Made by a program: the position numbers and the translations under genes | In this document: positions 10,081 to 20,458 of the stretch, in pieces | Layout: each line of letters opens with the position of its first letter | Position numbering within the stretch: position 1 is the stretch's first letter | Source of the DNA: Salegentibacter sp. | GTDB taxonomy: Bacteria; Bacteroidota; Bacteroidia; Flavobacteriales; Flavobacteriaceae | Assembly (NCBI GenBank): GCA_024635795.1 | Contig: JAGXIH010000013.1 | Span: 157,566 to 221,565 of the forward strand | Direction: 5' to 3' | DNA length: 64,000 nt | The notes under the pieces: model-generated | The model's input: the letters and a program-made list of their open reading frames with translations, nothing else | Database searches by the model: none | Told to the model about the DNA's origin: nothing

Positions 10081-11184
10081 CTAATTGACCTCAGATTTTA
10101 GCGCCTCATTAACCGTAATCTTTTTATCATCCCTAAATGCGACAATAAAACTGGAAGGATATCCCTTCTGTTTTGCTTCTCTATGCAATTCCTGAATTCT
10201 CATATAATTGGAGGTGTCTCCATAATAGTATTTAAAAAGCCTATCCTCTTTTTTACGGGTTACATTCCTAAGCCCCTTGAAGTTGTAGGGTTTTGTATCC
10301 AGTTTAGTGCTTCCGGCTGCCAGTTGAACTTTAAAAGTAATACCTTCATAATAATCTGAAGATTCAGCACTTCCAAATTCCCGGTCTGAAATACTTTCCA
10401 GGGTGTTTAGATTAATGTTTTCAGCGTACTTGATTATAGCATCCACAATAGCATTAGAAAGTTTTTCCTGCCCATTCCTACTATTTAAATAGGGGCCTTC
10501 ATGATTATTGGTCAAAAATCCGGTTTCGATTAATACGCTCGGCATAACCGCATTTTTCAATACAAGAAAACCAGCTTGCTTTACGCCACGATTTTTACGT
10601 TTTAGTTTATGGGTGAAATTTTTCTGAATAAAATCAGCCAAAAGGATGCTTTGATTAAGATACTCTTCCTGCATAAGTGCCATCCCTATATAGGATTCAG
10701 GAGAATTGGGATCAAAACCATCGTAGGTGATCTCATAATCCTCCTCGAGGAAGATCACAGAGTTCTCTTTTTTGGCAACCTCAAAGTTTTCCTGAGATTT
10801 ATGGAGTCCCAGCACGAAAGTTTCGGTACCGTAGGCTTGTGAGTTATGAGCATTTAAGTGTACCGAAACAAAAAGATCGGCGTTTGCTTCGTTGGCAATT
10901 TTGGCTCTCTGGTTTAGCTCGATAAAAACATCACTTTTTCGGGTGTAGATAACCTCTATATCCCCTCGTTTTTCAAGGGCTTTCCCTACCTGCAACACAA
11001 TATTTAAGGCAATTTCTTTTTCCCTGAATCCATTACCGCGGTTTCCGGGATCTTTTCCGCCGTGGCCTGCATCAAGTACAACCACAAAACGATCCCTCGG
11101 TGGCTTTTCGGTTTCAAAAGCATAAAGGTAAGATGCTGGCAGAAGAAAAATTAATACGAAAAGTTTAAGTAGGTTCGTTCTCAT
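10081..11184 (-). CDS. N-acetylmuramoyl-L-alanine amidase (Amidase_3)
   Basis: VVLDAGHGGKDPGNRG, SVHLNAH, LIETGFLTN motifs; start trimmed to MRTNLL with signal peptide. Confidence 0.88.
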   Translation of the reverse strand: MRTNLLKLFVLIFLLPASYLYAFETEKPPRDRFVVVLDAGHGGKDPGNRGNGFREKEIALNIVLQVGKALEKRGDIEVIYTRKSDVFIELNQRAKIANEANADLFVSVHLNAHNSQAYGTETFVLGLHKSQENFEVAKKENSVIFLEEDYEITYDGFDPNSPESYIGMALMQEEYLNQSILLADFIQKNFTHKLKRKNRGVKQAGFLVLKNAVMPSVLIETGFLTNNHEGPYLNSRNGQEKLSNAIVDAIIKYAENINLNTLESISDREFGSAESSDYYEGITFKVQLAAGSTKLDTKPYNFKGLRNVTRKKEDRLFKYYYGDTSNYMRIQELHREAKQKGYPSSFIVAFRDDKKITVNEALKSEVN

Positions 11185-11321
11185 AAATACGTAACGCAAA
11201 GTTTGGGGTGAATATTTTAATTACTATTTTTCCTTAAATCTCAAATCCAAGCTGAAAAAATATATGTAATTTTGAATTCGCAAAAAGCGAGCCATTCCTT
11301 ACAAAAATAGCATTTAAAGCA

Positions 11322-14036
11322 TTGCAACCAACTATACAAAATATACTTTTTTGCTCTATTTTTTTTCTTTTTCCGGGTATGATTGCAGCCCAGGAAATCG
11401 GGAAACAAGACGGAATAGAGATTGAAGCCCAGCGCGATACCCTGGTTTCAGTTGGAGATTCGCTTCCTCTTGCTCAAAGCATAAAATCGCTCGATACTAT
11501 TATTGGAGATTCTATAGTTCAGGATACCATAAAACCGCAGGGAAATCAACTTATCACCGATGTAATCACCTATACGGCCAAAGATTATATGCGGATTAGT
11601 CAGAAAGAAAACAGAATGTATCTTTATAATGAAGCCATGATCACTTATGAAGATATGGTTATAAATGCGGGGCTAATTGTTATTGATAATAATAAAAATG
11701 AAGTTTACGCCTATGGCATCCCCGACTCTACCGGGACATACTCGCAAAAACCGGTGTTCACCCAGGCAAACCAAACGGTAGAACCCGATTCAATTCGCTT
11801 TAATTTTGATACTGAAAGAGCTCTGATTTATAATTCCAGGACTCAGCAAGCGTCCTTTAATGTACTGGGAGAAGTTACCAAGCGGGAAAATGATTCGGTT
11901 TATTTTATGAAGAATGTTAGATTTACTACTTCTGAAGATGTAGAAAACCCCGATTATTTTTTCTATGCCCGGCGGATTAAATTAGTCCCGGATAAAAAGA
12001 TAGTTTCAGGGCTCGTAAATATGTATATCGCCGATGTTCCCACGCCTCTGGGATTGCCTTTTGGATATTTCCCTATGACCGATGAGGAAACCTCGGGCTT
12101 TATCCTTCCCAGTTTTGGAGATAGCCGTAGAGGATATTTTCTGCAAAACGGAGGTTATTATTTTGCAATTAGCGATTATGTAGACCTTATGGTTTTGGGA
12201 GCCTATTATACCAACGGTAGTTATGAGCTAAGCACAGCATCCAATTACGCAAAACGATATAGATACCGAGGTAATTTCAGATTAAGGTATGAGAACCAGC
12301 TGGATAGTGAACGTGGCTTTCCCGATTATGCTGAAAGAACGCAATATAACATACAGTGGACCCACAATCAGGATGCAAAAGCAAATCCCAATTCACGATT
12401 TTCTGCATCGGTTAACCTTGGGAGTAGCACCTATTACAAAGAATCTGCAAATCAAGGGAATACAGGGAATTTCTTAAACAATACTTTAAGTTCTTCGGTG
12501 TCTTACAGTAAAACCTTTGAAGGAGAGCCTCAGGTTAATTTAAGCGTTGCGGCCAGGCATTCTCAGAATACCAATACGCAAAGTATTAATATGAGTTTGC
12601 CAACCGCGCAGTTGAGTATGTCCAGAATCTATCCCTTCGCCCCTAAGACGGGTGCAAAAAAGGGATTTATTGAAAATATCAATTTTCAGTATAATTTTAG
12701 GGGAGAAAATCAGATCCAGACTACAGATTCGCTCTTTTTTCAACCAGAAATGTTTGAGGGGATGAATTTTGGTGCAAAGCATACCATCCCGGTTTCCACC
12801 AACTTTAAGGTATTTAAATATTTAAGCGCAAGTGTAAATGCCAATTACGATGAAAACTGGGTCTTCAAAACCTTTGAGCGATCCTGGGATGATGTAGCCA
12901 ATGAAGAAGTTATCGATACCATTAATAAATTCGATTCATACCGAACTTATAATTTCAGCACCAATATAGGAACTACAATTTACGGTTTAAAAAACTTCGG
13001 TAAAGACAAAAAGATACAGGCTATACGCCACGTTATGCGCCCTAATATAAGTTATAATATTAATCCTGCCTTCGATCAATATTACGATAGCTATGAGCGT
13101 ATTAATCCGGCAAACCCACTGGAAACCAACATGGTTGATTATTCCCGTTTTCAGGGAACGCTCTACGGGGCTCCGGGAAGAAGGTTTTCAAGTTCTATTG
13201 GTTTAAGCCTAAGCAATACCCTGGAAGCCAAAATTCGCTCTAAAGACAGCACTGCAACGGAGCCCGAAAAGATCACCCTGCTTAATAACTTTTCTTTAAA
13301 TACCTCTTATAATCTTGCGGGAGACTCCCTGCGCTTATCTCCTATTTCTTTTCGTGGAGGCATTCCTATTATTCGAAATAAACTGGATATAAATGTGGCC
13401 GGGAATATAGATATCTATGCGTTGGACAATAACAACCGAAGAATAGATAAGCTGAATATTAATAATGGTGGAAGTCTCTTCCGGTTTACCAATGCCAATA
13501 TAAGTTTCGGGTATTCCTTTTCCAGTAAGGATTTTGAAGATGATGGCGAAGAAGGTGATGAACTGGATAATGAAACTTACAGAAATGGTGGTCGTCGTGA
13601 TGATCTCTTCGGAAAAGGAACGGACTTGGACGGGCGGTTCTATGATGAAGATGATTCTGAAGACGAAAGCCGCGACGAACGTGACGACAGTTGGTACAAT
13701 TATAAGATTCCTTGGGACCTGCGGCTATCCTACACCATGACTTATAACAACAGTGCCAGGCAAAATGAGATCACCTCTCATTCCATAATGTTTTCGGGAG
13801 ACGTGGAAATTTCCCCAAAATGGACGGTAGGTGGTTCGTCAGGGTTCGACTTAAAGGAACAAGGATTCACCTATACGCAGTTGCGTTTTCAACGAGACCT
13901 TGATAGCTGGAGAATGAGTTTTAACTGGGTACCTTTTAGCGAACGTAGTTCATGGTACTTTTTTATAGGAATAAAATCATCTATCTTAAGCGATATTAAA
14001 TATGATAAGCGACGGGAGCCAGACCGCCAGCTTTAA
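11322..14036 (+). CDS. lptD: LPS-assembly protein LptD-like (OstA domain + beta-barrel)
   Basis: 904 aa; signal peptide, OstA-like N-terminus, PLGLPFGYFPM..SGFILPSFGDS; TTG start. Confidence 0.75.
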   Translation: MQPTIQNILFCSIFFLFPGMIAAQEIGKQDGIEIEAQRDTLVSVGDSLPLAQSIKSLDTIIGDSIVQDTIKPQGNQLITDVITYTAKDYMRISQKENRMYLYNEAMITYEDMVINAGLIVIDNNKNEVYAYGIPDSTGTYSQKPVFTQANQTVEPDSIRFNFDTERALIYNSRTQQASFNVLGEVTKRENDSVYFMKNVRFTTSEDVENPDYFFYARRIKLVPDKKIVSGLVNMYIADVPTPLGLPFGYFPMTDEETSGFILPSFGDSRRGYFLQNGGYYFAISDYVDLMVLGAYYTNGSYELSTASNYAKRYRYRGNFRLRYENQLDSERGFPDYAERTQYNIQWTHNQDAKANPNSRFSASVNLGSSTYYKESANQGNTGNFLNNTLSSSVSYSKTFEGEPQVNLSVAARHSQNTNTQSINMSLPTAQLSMSRIYPFAPKTGAKKGFIENINFQYNFRGENQIQTTDSLFFQPEMFEGMNFGAKHTIPVSTNFKVFKYLSASVNANYDENWVFKTFERSWDDVANEEVIDTINKFDSYRTYNFSTNIGTTIYGLKNFGKDKKIQAIRHVMRPNISYNINPAFDQYYDSYERINPANPLETNMVDYSRFQGTLYGAPGRRFSSSIGLSLSNTLEAKIRSKDSTATEPEKITLLNNFSLNTSYNLAGDSLRLSPISFRGGIPIIRNKLDINVAGNIDIYALDNNNRRIDKLNINNGGSLFRFTNANISFGYSFSSKDFEDDGEEGDELDNETYRNGGRRDDLFGKGTDLDGRFYDEDDSEDESRDERDDSWYNYKIPWDLRLSYTMTYNNSARQNEITSHSIMFSGDVEISPKWTVGGSSGFDLKEQGFTYTQLRFQRDLDSWRMSFNWVPFSERSSWYFFIGIKSSILSDIKYDKRREPDRQL

Positions 14037-14048
14037 AAATAATACTTC

Positions 14049-14432
14049 ATGAAAAAGATTATCAGAACAAAAAATGCACCGGCTCCTATAGGGCCATATA
14101 ATCAGGCGGTAATGAGCGGGAATATGCTTTTTGTTTCGGGACAAATCGCTATTAACCCTGAAACCGGAGAACTGGAAACATCAGATCTCAAAAGAGAAAC
14201 CAGTCTTGTGATGGAAAATCTTAGAGCCATCCTTAAGGAAGCAGGTTTAAGTTTCGAAAACGTAATTAAAACCTCCATTTTCATAAGTGATATGAATAAT
14301 TTCGCCCAAATAAATGAGGTCTATGCTAAGTATTTTGATGCAGAGACCGCCCCTGCCAGGGAGACTGTGGAAGTGGCAAACCTGCCAAAATTCGTAAACG
14401 TGGAGATAAGCGCTATCGCTGTGAAGTTTTAA
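14049..14432 (+). CDS. RidA family enamine/imine deaminase
   Basis: APAPIGPYNQAV...VSGQIAINPETG, PARETVEVANLPKFVNVEI. Confidence 0.92.
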   Translation: MKKIIRTKNAPAPIGPYNQAVMSGNMLFVSGQIAINPETGELETSDLKRETSLVMENLRAILKEAGLSFENVIKTSIFISDMNNFAQINEVYAKYFDAETAPARETVEVANLPKFVNVEISAIAVKF

Positions 14433-14457
14433 ATACTCTTACCCGAAGGAAACCAAA

Positions 14458-14826
14458 TTAAATTCCCTGAATAAGCAATTTTGCGGTGGCCGGATTAGTT
14501 GCCAGCGGAATATTATGGACGTCACAAATACGCATAAGCATGAAAATATCTGGTTCATGAGGGTGTTTGTCCATAGGATCCCTAAAGAAAATCACCATTT
14601 GGATCTGCCCTTCTGCAACTTTGGCAGCTATTTGGGCATCCCCGCCTATAGGCCCGGATAGTAATTTTTCTACTTCAAATCCGGCTGTTTCGGTTTTTGC
14701 ACCGGTTGTTCCCGTTGCGATGAGATGAATTTCCTTGGATTGCAGAATTTCCCGGTTTTCATTTAAAAATTGAACCATTTCAGCTTTCTTCCCGTTATGG
14801 GCTATTATTGCTATTGTTTTCTTCAT
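14458..14826 (-). CDS. mgsA: Methylglyoxal synthase
   Basis: ATGTTGAKTE, SGPIGGDAQI, FFRDPMDKHPHEPD motifs. Confidence 0.95.
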   Translation of the reverse strand: MKKTIAIIAHNGKKAEMVQFLNENREILQSKEIHLIATGTTGAKTETAGFEVEKLLSGPIGGDAQIAAKVAEGQIQMVIFFRDPMDKHPHEPDIFMLMRICDVHNIPLATNPATAKLLIQGI

Positions 14827-14827
14827 T

Positions 14828-15814
14828 TTAAGTGGAAAGGATATCGGAGATTCTTAGCAATTCTTTATTAATAGTTGGCTTGTCTTTTAAGGCCTTATCC
14901 AGATCGCAGGCTTCAATTCGGTTATTCATCATCCCCACCATTACATTATGCTGACCGTCCAGAAGTAATTCCACCGCTTTTACACACATCCTACTGGCCA
15001 AAACCCTGTCAAAGCAGGTGGGACTACCCCCACGTTGAATATGCCCTAATACGGTTACTTTAGCATCATAGTACGGAAGGTTTTCCTTTACATATTCTGC
15101 AAGTTCAAATACATTTTTTCCGATCTTGTCCCCTTCTGAAACTACCACGATACTGGAAGTCTTACCTGAGCGCCTACTTCTTTCGAGGGAATTTAATAAT
15201 CTATCGAGACCTAAATTCTCTTCAGGAATAAGGATTTCCTCTGCACCCGCTCCAATTCCACTGTTAAGAGCGATAAAACCGGCATCCCGGCCCATAACTT
15301 CCACAAAGAATAACCTATTATGAGAGCTAGCGGTATCTCTTATTTTGTCTATGGCCTCCACTACAGTATTCAAAGCAGTATCGTAGCCAATGGTATATTG
15401 AGTTCCAAAAATATCGTTATCTATCGTACCGGGCACTCCCAGTACCGGGATGCCATGTTCTTTGAAAAGCACCTGTCCACCTCTAAATGTCCCATCTCCA
15501 CCGATAAGAACCATTGCGTCTATACCAAGTTTTTTAATATTAGCTGCTGCTTTTGCCCTGCCTTCTTCAGTTAAAAATTCTTTGGAACGCGCAGATTGCA
15601 GAATAGTGCCCCCAAGTTGGATAATATTTCGCACACTACGCGCATTAAGTTCCAGATAATCATCCTCAATCATTCCCTGAAAGCCTCTTTTAAAACCAAA
15701 GCATTCTACATGATAATATGCGCAGGCCCGGGTTACAGCACGTATGGCAGCATTCATCCCGGGAGAATCTCCCCCGGAGGTCATTAATCCTATTCTTTTT
15801 ATTCTTGGTGGCAT
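14828..15814 (-). CDS. pfkA: 6-phosphofructokinase
   Basis: TSGGDSPGMNAAIRAV, GGDGTFRG, GTIDND motifs. Confidence 0.96.
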   Translation of the reverse strand: MPPRIKRIGLMTSGGDSPGMNAAIRAVTRACAYYHVECFGFKRGFQGMIEDDYLELNARSVRNIIQLGGTILQSARSKEFLTEEGRAKAAANIKKLGIDAMVLIGGDGTFRGGQVLFKEHGIPVLGVPGTIDNDIFGTQYTIGYDTALNTVVEAIDKIRDTASSHNRLFFVEVMGRDAGFIALNSGIGAGAEEILIPEENLGLDRLLNSLERSRRSGKTSSIVVVSEGDKIGKNVFELAEYVKENLPYYDAKVTVLGHIQRGGSPTCFDRVLASRMCVKAVELLLDGQHNVMVGMMNNRIEACDLDKALKDKPTINKELLRISDILST

Positions 15815-15958
15815 CTTCTTTTATTTAACATTATAAATCTACGAACAAAGGCTTAAATAGCCGCGCCTGCACAAAATTTAATTTATGGCCAACAAATGAA
15901 CAAATAGCAATCTTAAAATAAAAATGAATTTATTTCATCCGGTCAAATTCCTGCCAAT

Positions 15959-18900
15959 TTAATTGAAGCGTTCCTCCGGGAAGTTTATGTAATCTGGCGC
16001 GATAGATTTTGGCGATTTCTCCTGTCCTTCCTCTTCTTCAGATTTTATATTTTCCTTATTCAGAATTTTTCGTATCATTTCCTTAAAAGTATCAAAATCA
16101 ACTGAATAGGAAATTCCAATTCCCTGGGTGAAGCCAATCTCCTCTCCAATGAACTGGATATTGTTTTCACGATTAAAAACTTTTGCTCTCAGCGACCCGT
16201 CTTCATTCAGAAGAAAATCTATTTGAAGATCCCCCACAATTATCGACTCGGTAACACCTCCAATAGGAACCCCCACCTGTCCGTTTATAATTACCCGGTC
16301 ACTAATTTGTGTAGAAAGGGTTAGACCAAATCTATCTACTTTTTGCTGATCTGGAGTACGGTCGCCCTGAACATAGTTCACGCCCACCTGAAATTTCCCA
16401 TCCTCATCTGCAAAAATATCGTTTACTATACTTGAAGCTCTTTCTGCCAGGGTTCCTGTGATGGCATTTTGACGTAAGCCAAACTCACTATAAAAAGAGC
16501 CCTGGGTAACCAGGAATAGGGCCTGTAATTCCCTACTCGCCCTGTCATCCATACGGTATTCCAATTCTGAACGTACCACGGAGCTGGCGTTGGGAAATTC
16601 AATTTCAAAGGTAATATCGGGTTGAATAATCTCTCCCTGAAGATCTATGATCACTTCTACCGGTATTTTTCTGTTTATACTGGGGTTTTCAAGGAGTACC
16701 GCAGGGTTGGCATTAAGCTCGTAAATGGCACGAACATCAAGCTGAGCCCGGGCCGGATTACCATCCCAGTTAATACTTCCGCCAGATTCCACTTTAAAAA
16801 CTTTTTGAACTAAACCAGCATACTTAAAGTTGTAAACCCCTTCGTAGGCCACAAAATCACCCCACATATTGAATTTTCCATTGGTGTTGATTTCCAACAA
16901 AAGGTTCCCTGCACCGCGGCCGCGAAGCGTACTTCCGCTGGTTTGGTCTACCACAACTTCCACTTCAGCATCACTGGTGACATCAAGATCAAACACCATT
17001 TCCATACCTTTCACCTCCCTGGTGACGATTTTTTCGCCGGCCAATCGGGCTGCTTTTTCCTCAGGACTAAGGAAATAGATATAGGAATTATCTCCGGCCG
17101 ATTCGGTTTCATTTAAAGGAATTTTAAAAACAGTACCTCTTTCGGTGGCGGCATTTACTTCAATAACCAGTTCATCGGTAGGTCCTTTAATACTCGCTTC
17201 CCCACTAATAAAAGCTGTTCCATAGTACAGAGCATCTTCACTGGCGTCTGTATCAAGGACCAAAAGCCTGTCTGTAGTGACATCCAGATTAAGCATCCAT
17301 TCCCGGAAATTGCGATGTCTTATATAACCATCAAGAGTTCCGCGAGTACCATATTTAGTGTCCACTAATTCAATTTGATCAAAATTGAATTGTTGTTCGG
17401 TAAGGTTAATCGTGGCTTCATCCCTGAAATCAAAATCCACATTCAGATAAGGAATTCTAAGACCTGCATCTATAAGACTTAGTTGCCCTGAAAATTCGGG
17501 ATTCTTGTAATTCCCTGAAACCCCAGCGCTTCCTGAAGCGAAACCTCTAATATTACTGATAACTTCCCCTCCCAGCGGACTGAAAGCTGCCATATTTAGG
17601 CGATTAAGGTCCACATCGAGATCAATCCTGGGTTCCTGGCCACTTACATCAATATTTCCCAGGGCCGAAAGTGATTCGAACTCTTTTTTCCTAAGAGTTG
17701 CATTGACATTATAATTGGTAAGGTCTTCATTTCCTTCTACATCAATCACAAGGTTCCCCAGGAGGTTGTCATTCACATCCAGGGAATCAATGCGTAAAGA
17801 GGTATTCGGATAATAGGCGCCATCCTCCTGTAACAAGTCCAGTTTTCCGTTCAGGACACCTGCCAGTCGTAGGCTATCGATTTGCGGAGTGATCTTCCCG
17901 ATATCCACATCGTCAAATTCCATACTGAAATTTTTATAAGTTGAATCCCGAAGCACCCCGCTTAGTCTTATTTCCTCATTCTGATGGCTCATCACCAGAG
18001 AATCAATGGTGATGTTTTTAAAATTATTATCAAAGACTATTTTGTTGCTCTTATTCCGGTCTTCATTGATGTACCAAATATTTTCCCTGAAACGGATATC
18101 AGATCGCTGGATTCCCACCACCGATTTATTATTTTCGTTTATAGTATGGAAAAGGTTGATGTTAAATACATCGTCATTTTTCTTTCCTCCCTGGAATTCT
18201 GAGCGGATAAAAAGCGTGTCCCTTTGAGTTACATTAATAAAGCTGAATTCTGAAAAATTATAAAATTCAGTAGAAACGCTATCTGACTCAAAGTAGGTAT
18301 TATAAATGGGGTTGGTGTTATCTACCTGCAGGTTCACGTTTTCCAACATATTTCCGAAGAGATCTATCCTGGGCGATCTGAAGGTGATCTTGAATTCAGA
18401 TTCGTCTGATTCCACTCTACCGCGAATAAAAGTATTTGGGGCCAAGATTATTTTGGGGTAGAAAACCTCTATGATCTTGTTGTAAATATCAAAATCGAAT
18501 TCCATAAACTGGTTGCTCGTAATAGTTTCGGGCTCGTAGTTGGTATAAATACTTCCCAGGGAGTTTTTAAACAGGTCAACGATTTCATCTACCTGGAAGA
18601 TTCCCTCCACCTGCCCGCTTATCACATCGGGAGAATTAATTCCTATAGTCCTCACCTGTCCTTCAAAACTGGAAACTATACTGAAATCATCAAAATAATA
18701 AAGGTCATTTTGATTCTGGTACGAGGTATTAAGCAGCAGTATCTCCCCAAAGGCATTATCTATTGTGGTACCCTTCATATTCATAATTACATCTCCCTTA
18801 AAAATGGAAAGACTATCCCTGGTTACCAGGTTGAGTTTATTCAGGTTTGCATATCTTACCGCAGCCTCAAAATCATATACGTTTATTTCTTCCGAAAGGT

Positions 18901-20365
18901 CTGCAAGACCATTAAATTCCATTTTTAAATTGGGGTCGTTGGCCATAAGCAAACCATTAAATAAGGGTTGGCGCATATCGCCAATTACCCGGATATTCGA
19001 ATAGCTGTAATTATTGAATTCGAACTGGGAGATCTGGCCTTTCAGGCGGGCACTTAAACTTTCCTGGTCGAAGCCTATCCCGTCTACATTTAAGTTAAAA
19101 CTGGTTTTCCCCAGATTTTCGTTGTTGAGCAATCTTCCTAAATTGAACTCTTTCAGAATCAGGTTACCTTTATACTCTGCCAATTTAACATTGTTGAAAT
19201 TATTAAGTGTAAAGAAAGCCTCGGCATCCCCCAGTTGGGTAGTAATGTCAATATCGGCATCCAGGGAGTTTTTGGTAAGAATAGCATCACCCATTATCCT
19301 GATATTTCCAAAATCCCGAATGTTTTCCGGTAATTTTCCACGAAGGTCCCCTGGCAACAAATTCACCAGATCATAATAGTTCGAGGTGAACTCATTAAAA
19401 TTACCTGTAATTCTAAGGTTCTCTTCTGGAGTTGAGAAGGCACCTTCTATCCTCACCCGGCCATCCACACGGCTCCGGTCCATTCCTTTTAGATCCAGAT
19501 CCTCCAGATAGAAATCATTGAGTGACCCACTGAATTTAGTATCAAAAACCAGTAACTGGTCTTCTCCAAAACTATCGTAAAATACTTTTAAATCTGAACT
19601 GGACACAACAGTTTCCTCAAAATCACCGCTTATCTGCACCTCGTTGGTAAAATCGGAAAAGCCGTCCAGAGTATAATTCAGTTTTAGATCGGCCTTAATC
19701 AGGGAATGTGGGGTTTGCAGGATGAAATCGTCAAGGACCATTCCGGTTGGCGTGTAGGTAAGATCAGTACTTAAGTGATTTATATTAAGGCCCCGTTTTT
19801 CTTTACCTCGTATATTAGTAATTTGAGTGCTTATTTTACCGCCATCAATCTTAAAGTCCTTTGCAAGAATTGCTAAATTGTCGAGGATGATTATTTCAGG
19901 ATTATCAAGATTTTCATCTGTAAAGCTGTAATGACCATTAAGGACTTCCATCGAGCTGACATCCATTCTGAAGACCGTTGAATCCCCGGTGGGTTCTTTT
20001 TTTAATTTATCGAGAAAGATAGCTAGATTGTCCTTATCCTCATTAGCGTATTTTTTCATTTTGAGTCTAAAAACGTCCAGCTGAGTAAACCCTAAAGAAG
20101 GATTTCCTCCTATTATATTGGAGAGACTTAAAACTGATGTGCGAAGCTGCCGGGCGTGCATGAGCGTATCGCCGTGGTGGTCTTCCACGAAAATTCCATT
20201 GAGCTTAACTTTACCAAAATATCCTAAACTTACCCTTTCCACCGATACATTCACATCGTTGTTTTCTTTAAGGGATTTGGTTATCCTCCCGGCCACCGAA
20301 GTTTGAACAGCCGGAATGGAAAAAATAATAAGAAGTAGAATAAAAAATAAAACCAGCGCAACCAC
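15959..20365 (-). CDS. tamB: Translocation/assembly module TamB
   Basis: 1468 aa, N-terminal TM, AsmA/TamB-like repeats, TamB C-terminal domain (DYINFPEERFN end). Confidence 0.85.
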   Translation of the reverse strand: MVALVLFFILLLIIFSIPAVQTSVAGRITKSLKENNDVNVSVERVSLGYFGKVKLNGIFVEDHHGDTLMHARQLRTSVLSLSNIIGGNPSLGFTQLDVFRLKMKKYANEDKDNLAIFLDKLKKEPTGDSTVFRMDVSSMEVLNGHYSFTDENLDNPEIIILDNLAILAKDFKIDGGKISTQITNIRGKEKRGLNINHLSTDLTYTPTGMVLDDFILQTPHSLIKADLKLNYTLDGFSDFTNEVQISGDFEETVVSSSDLKVFYDSFGEDQLLVFDTKFSGSLNDFYLEDLDLKGMDRSRVDGRVRIEGAFSTPEENLRITGNFNEFTSNYYDLVNLLPGDLRGKLPENIRDFGNIRIMGDAILTKNSLDADIDITTQLGDAEAFFTLNNFNNVKLAEYKGNLILKEFNLGRLLNNENLGKTSFNLNVDGIGFDQESLSARLKGQISQFEFNNYSYSNIRVIGDMRQPLFNGLLMANDPNLKMEFNGLADLSEEINVYDFEAAVRYANLNKLNLVTRDSLSIFKGDVIMNMKGTTIDNAFGEILLLNTSYQNQNDLYYFDDFSIVSSFEGQVRTIGINSPDVISGQVEGIFQVDEIVDLFKNSLGSIYTNYEPETITSNQFMEFDFDIYNKIIEVFYPKIILAPNTFIRGRVESDESEFKITFRSPRIDLFGNMLENVNLQVDNTNPIYNTYFESDSVSTEFYNFSEFSFINVTQRDTLFIRSEFQGGKKNDDVFNINLFHTINENNKSVVGIQRSDIRFRENIWYINEDRNKSNKIVFDNNFKNITIDSLVMSHQNEEIRLSGVLRDSTYKNFSMEFDDVDIGKITPQIDSLRLAGVLNGKLDLLQEDGAYYPNTSLRIDSLDVNDNLLGNLVIDVEGNEDLTNYNVNATLRKKEFESLSALGNIDVSGQEPRIDLDVDLNRLNMAAFSPLGGEVISNIRGFASGSAGVSGNYKNPEFSGQLSLIDAGLRIPYLNVDFDFRDEATINLTEQQFNFDQIELVDTKYGTRGTLDGYIRHRNFREWMLNLDVTTDRLLVLDTDASEDALYYGTAFISGEASIKGPTDELVIEVNAATERGTVFKIPLNETESAGDNSYIYFLSPEEKAARLAGEKIVTREVKGMEMVFDLDVTSDAEVEVVVDQTSGSTLRGRGAGNLLLEINTNGKFNMWGDFVAYEGVYNFKYAGLVQKVFKVESGGSINWDGNPARAQLDVRAIYELNANPAVLLENPSINRKIPVEVIIDLQGEIIQPDITFEIEFPNASSVVRSELEYRMDDRASRELQALFLVTQGSFYSEFGLRQNAITGTLAERASSIVNDIFADEDGKFQVGVNYVQGDRTPDQQKVDRFGLTLSTQISDRVIINGQVGVPIGGVTESIIVGDLQIDFLLNEDGSLRAKVFNRENNIQFIGEEIGFTQGIGISYSVDFDTFKEMIRKILNKENIKSEEEEGQEKSPKSIAPDYINFPEERFN

Positions 20366-20458
20366 GGTTCTAGTTAATATTTTCCAGAATTTTTTGATAC
20401 GCTTTTATGTTTTAACTTTGTAAACAATATTAACAATTTCTATGCCCCTTATTTCTTA

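Noticed and set aside
19014-19376. 120-aa plus ORF inside tamB
   Set aside because: Antisense artefact within a long, coherent TamB ORF.
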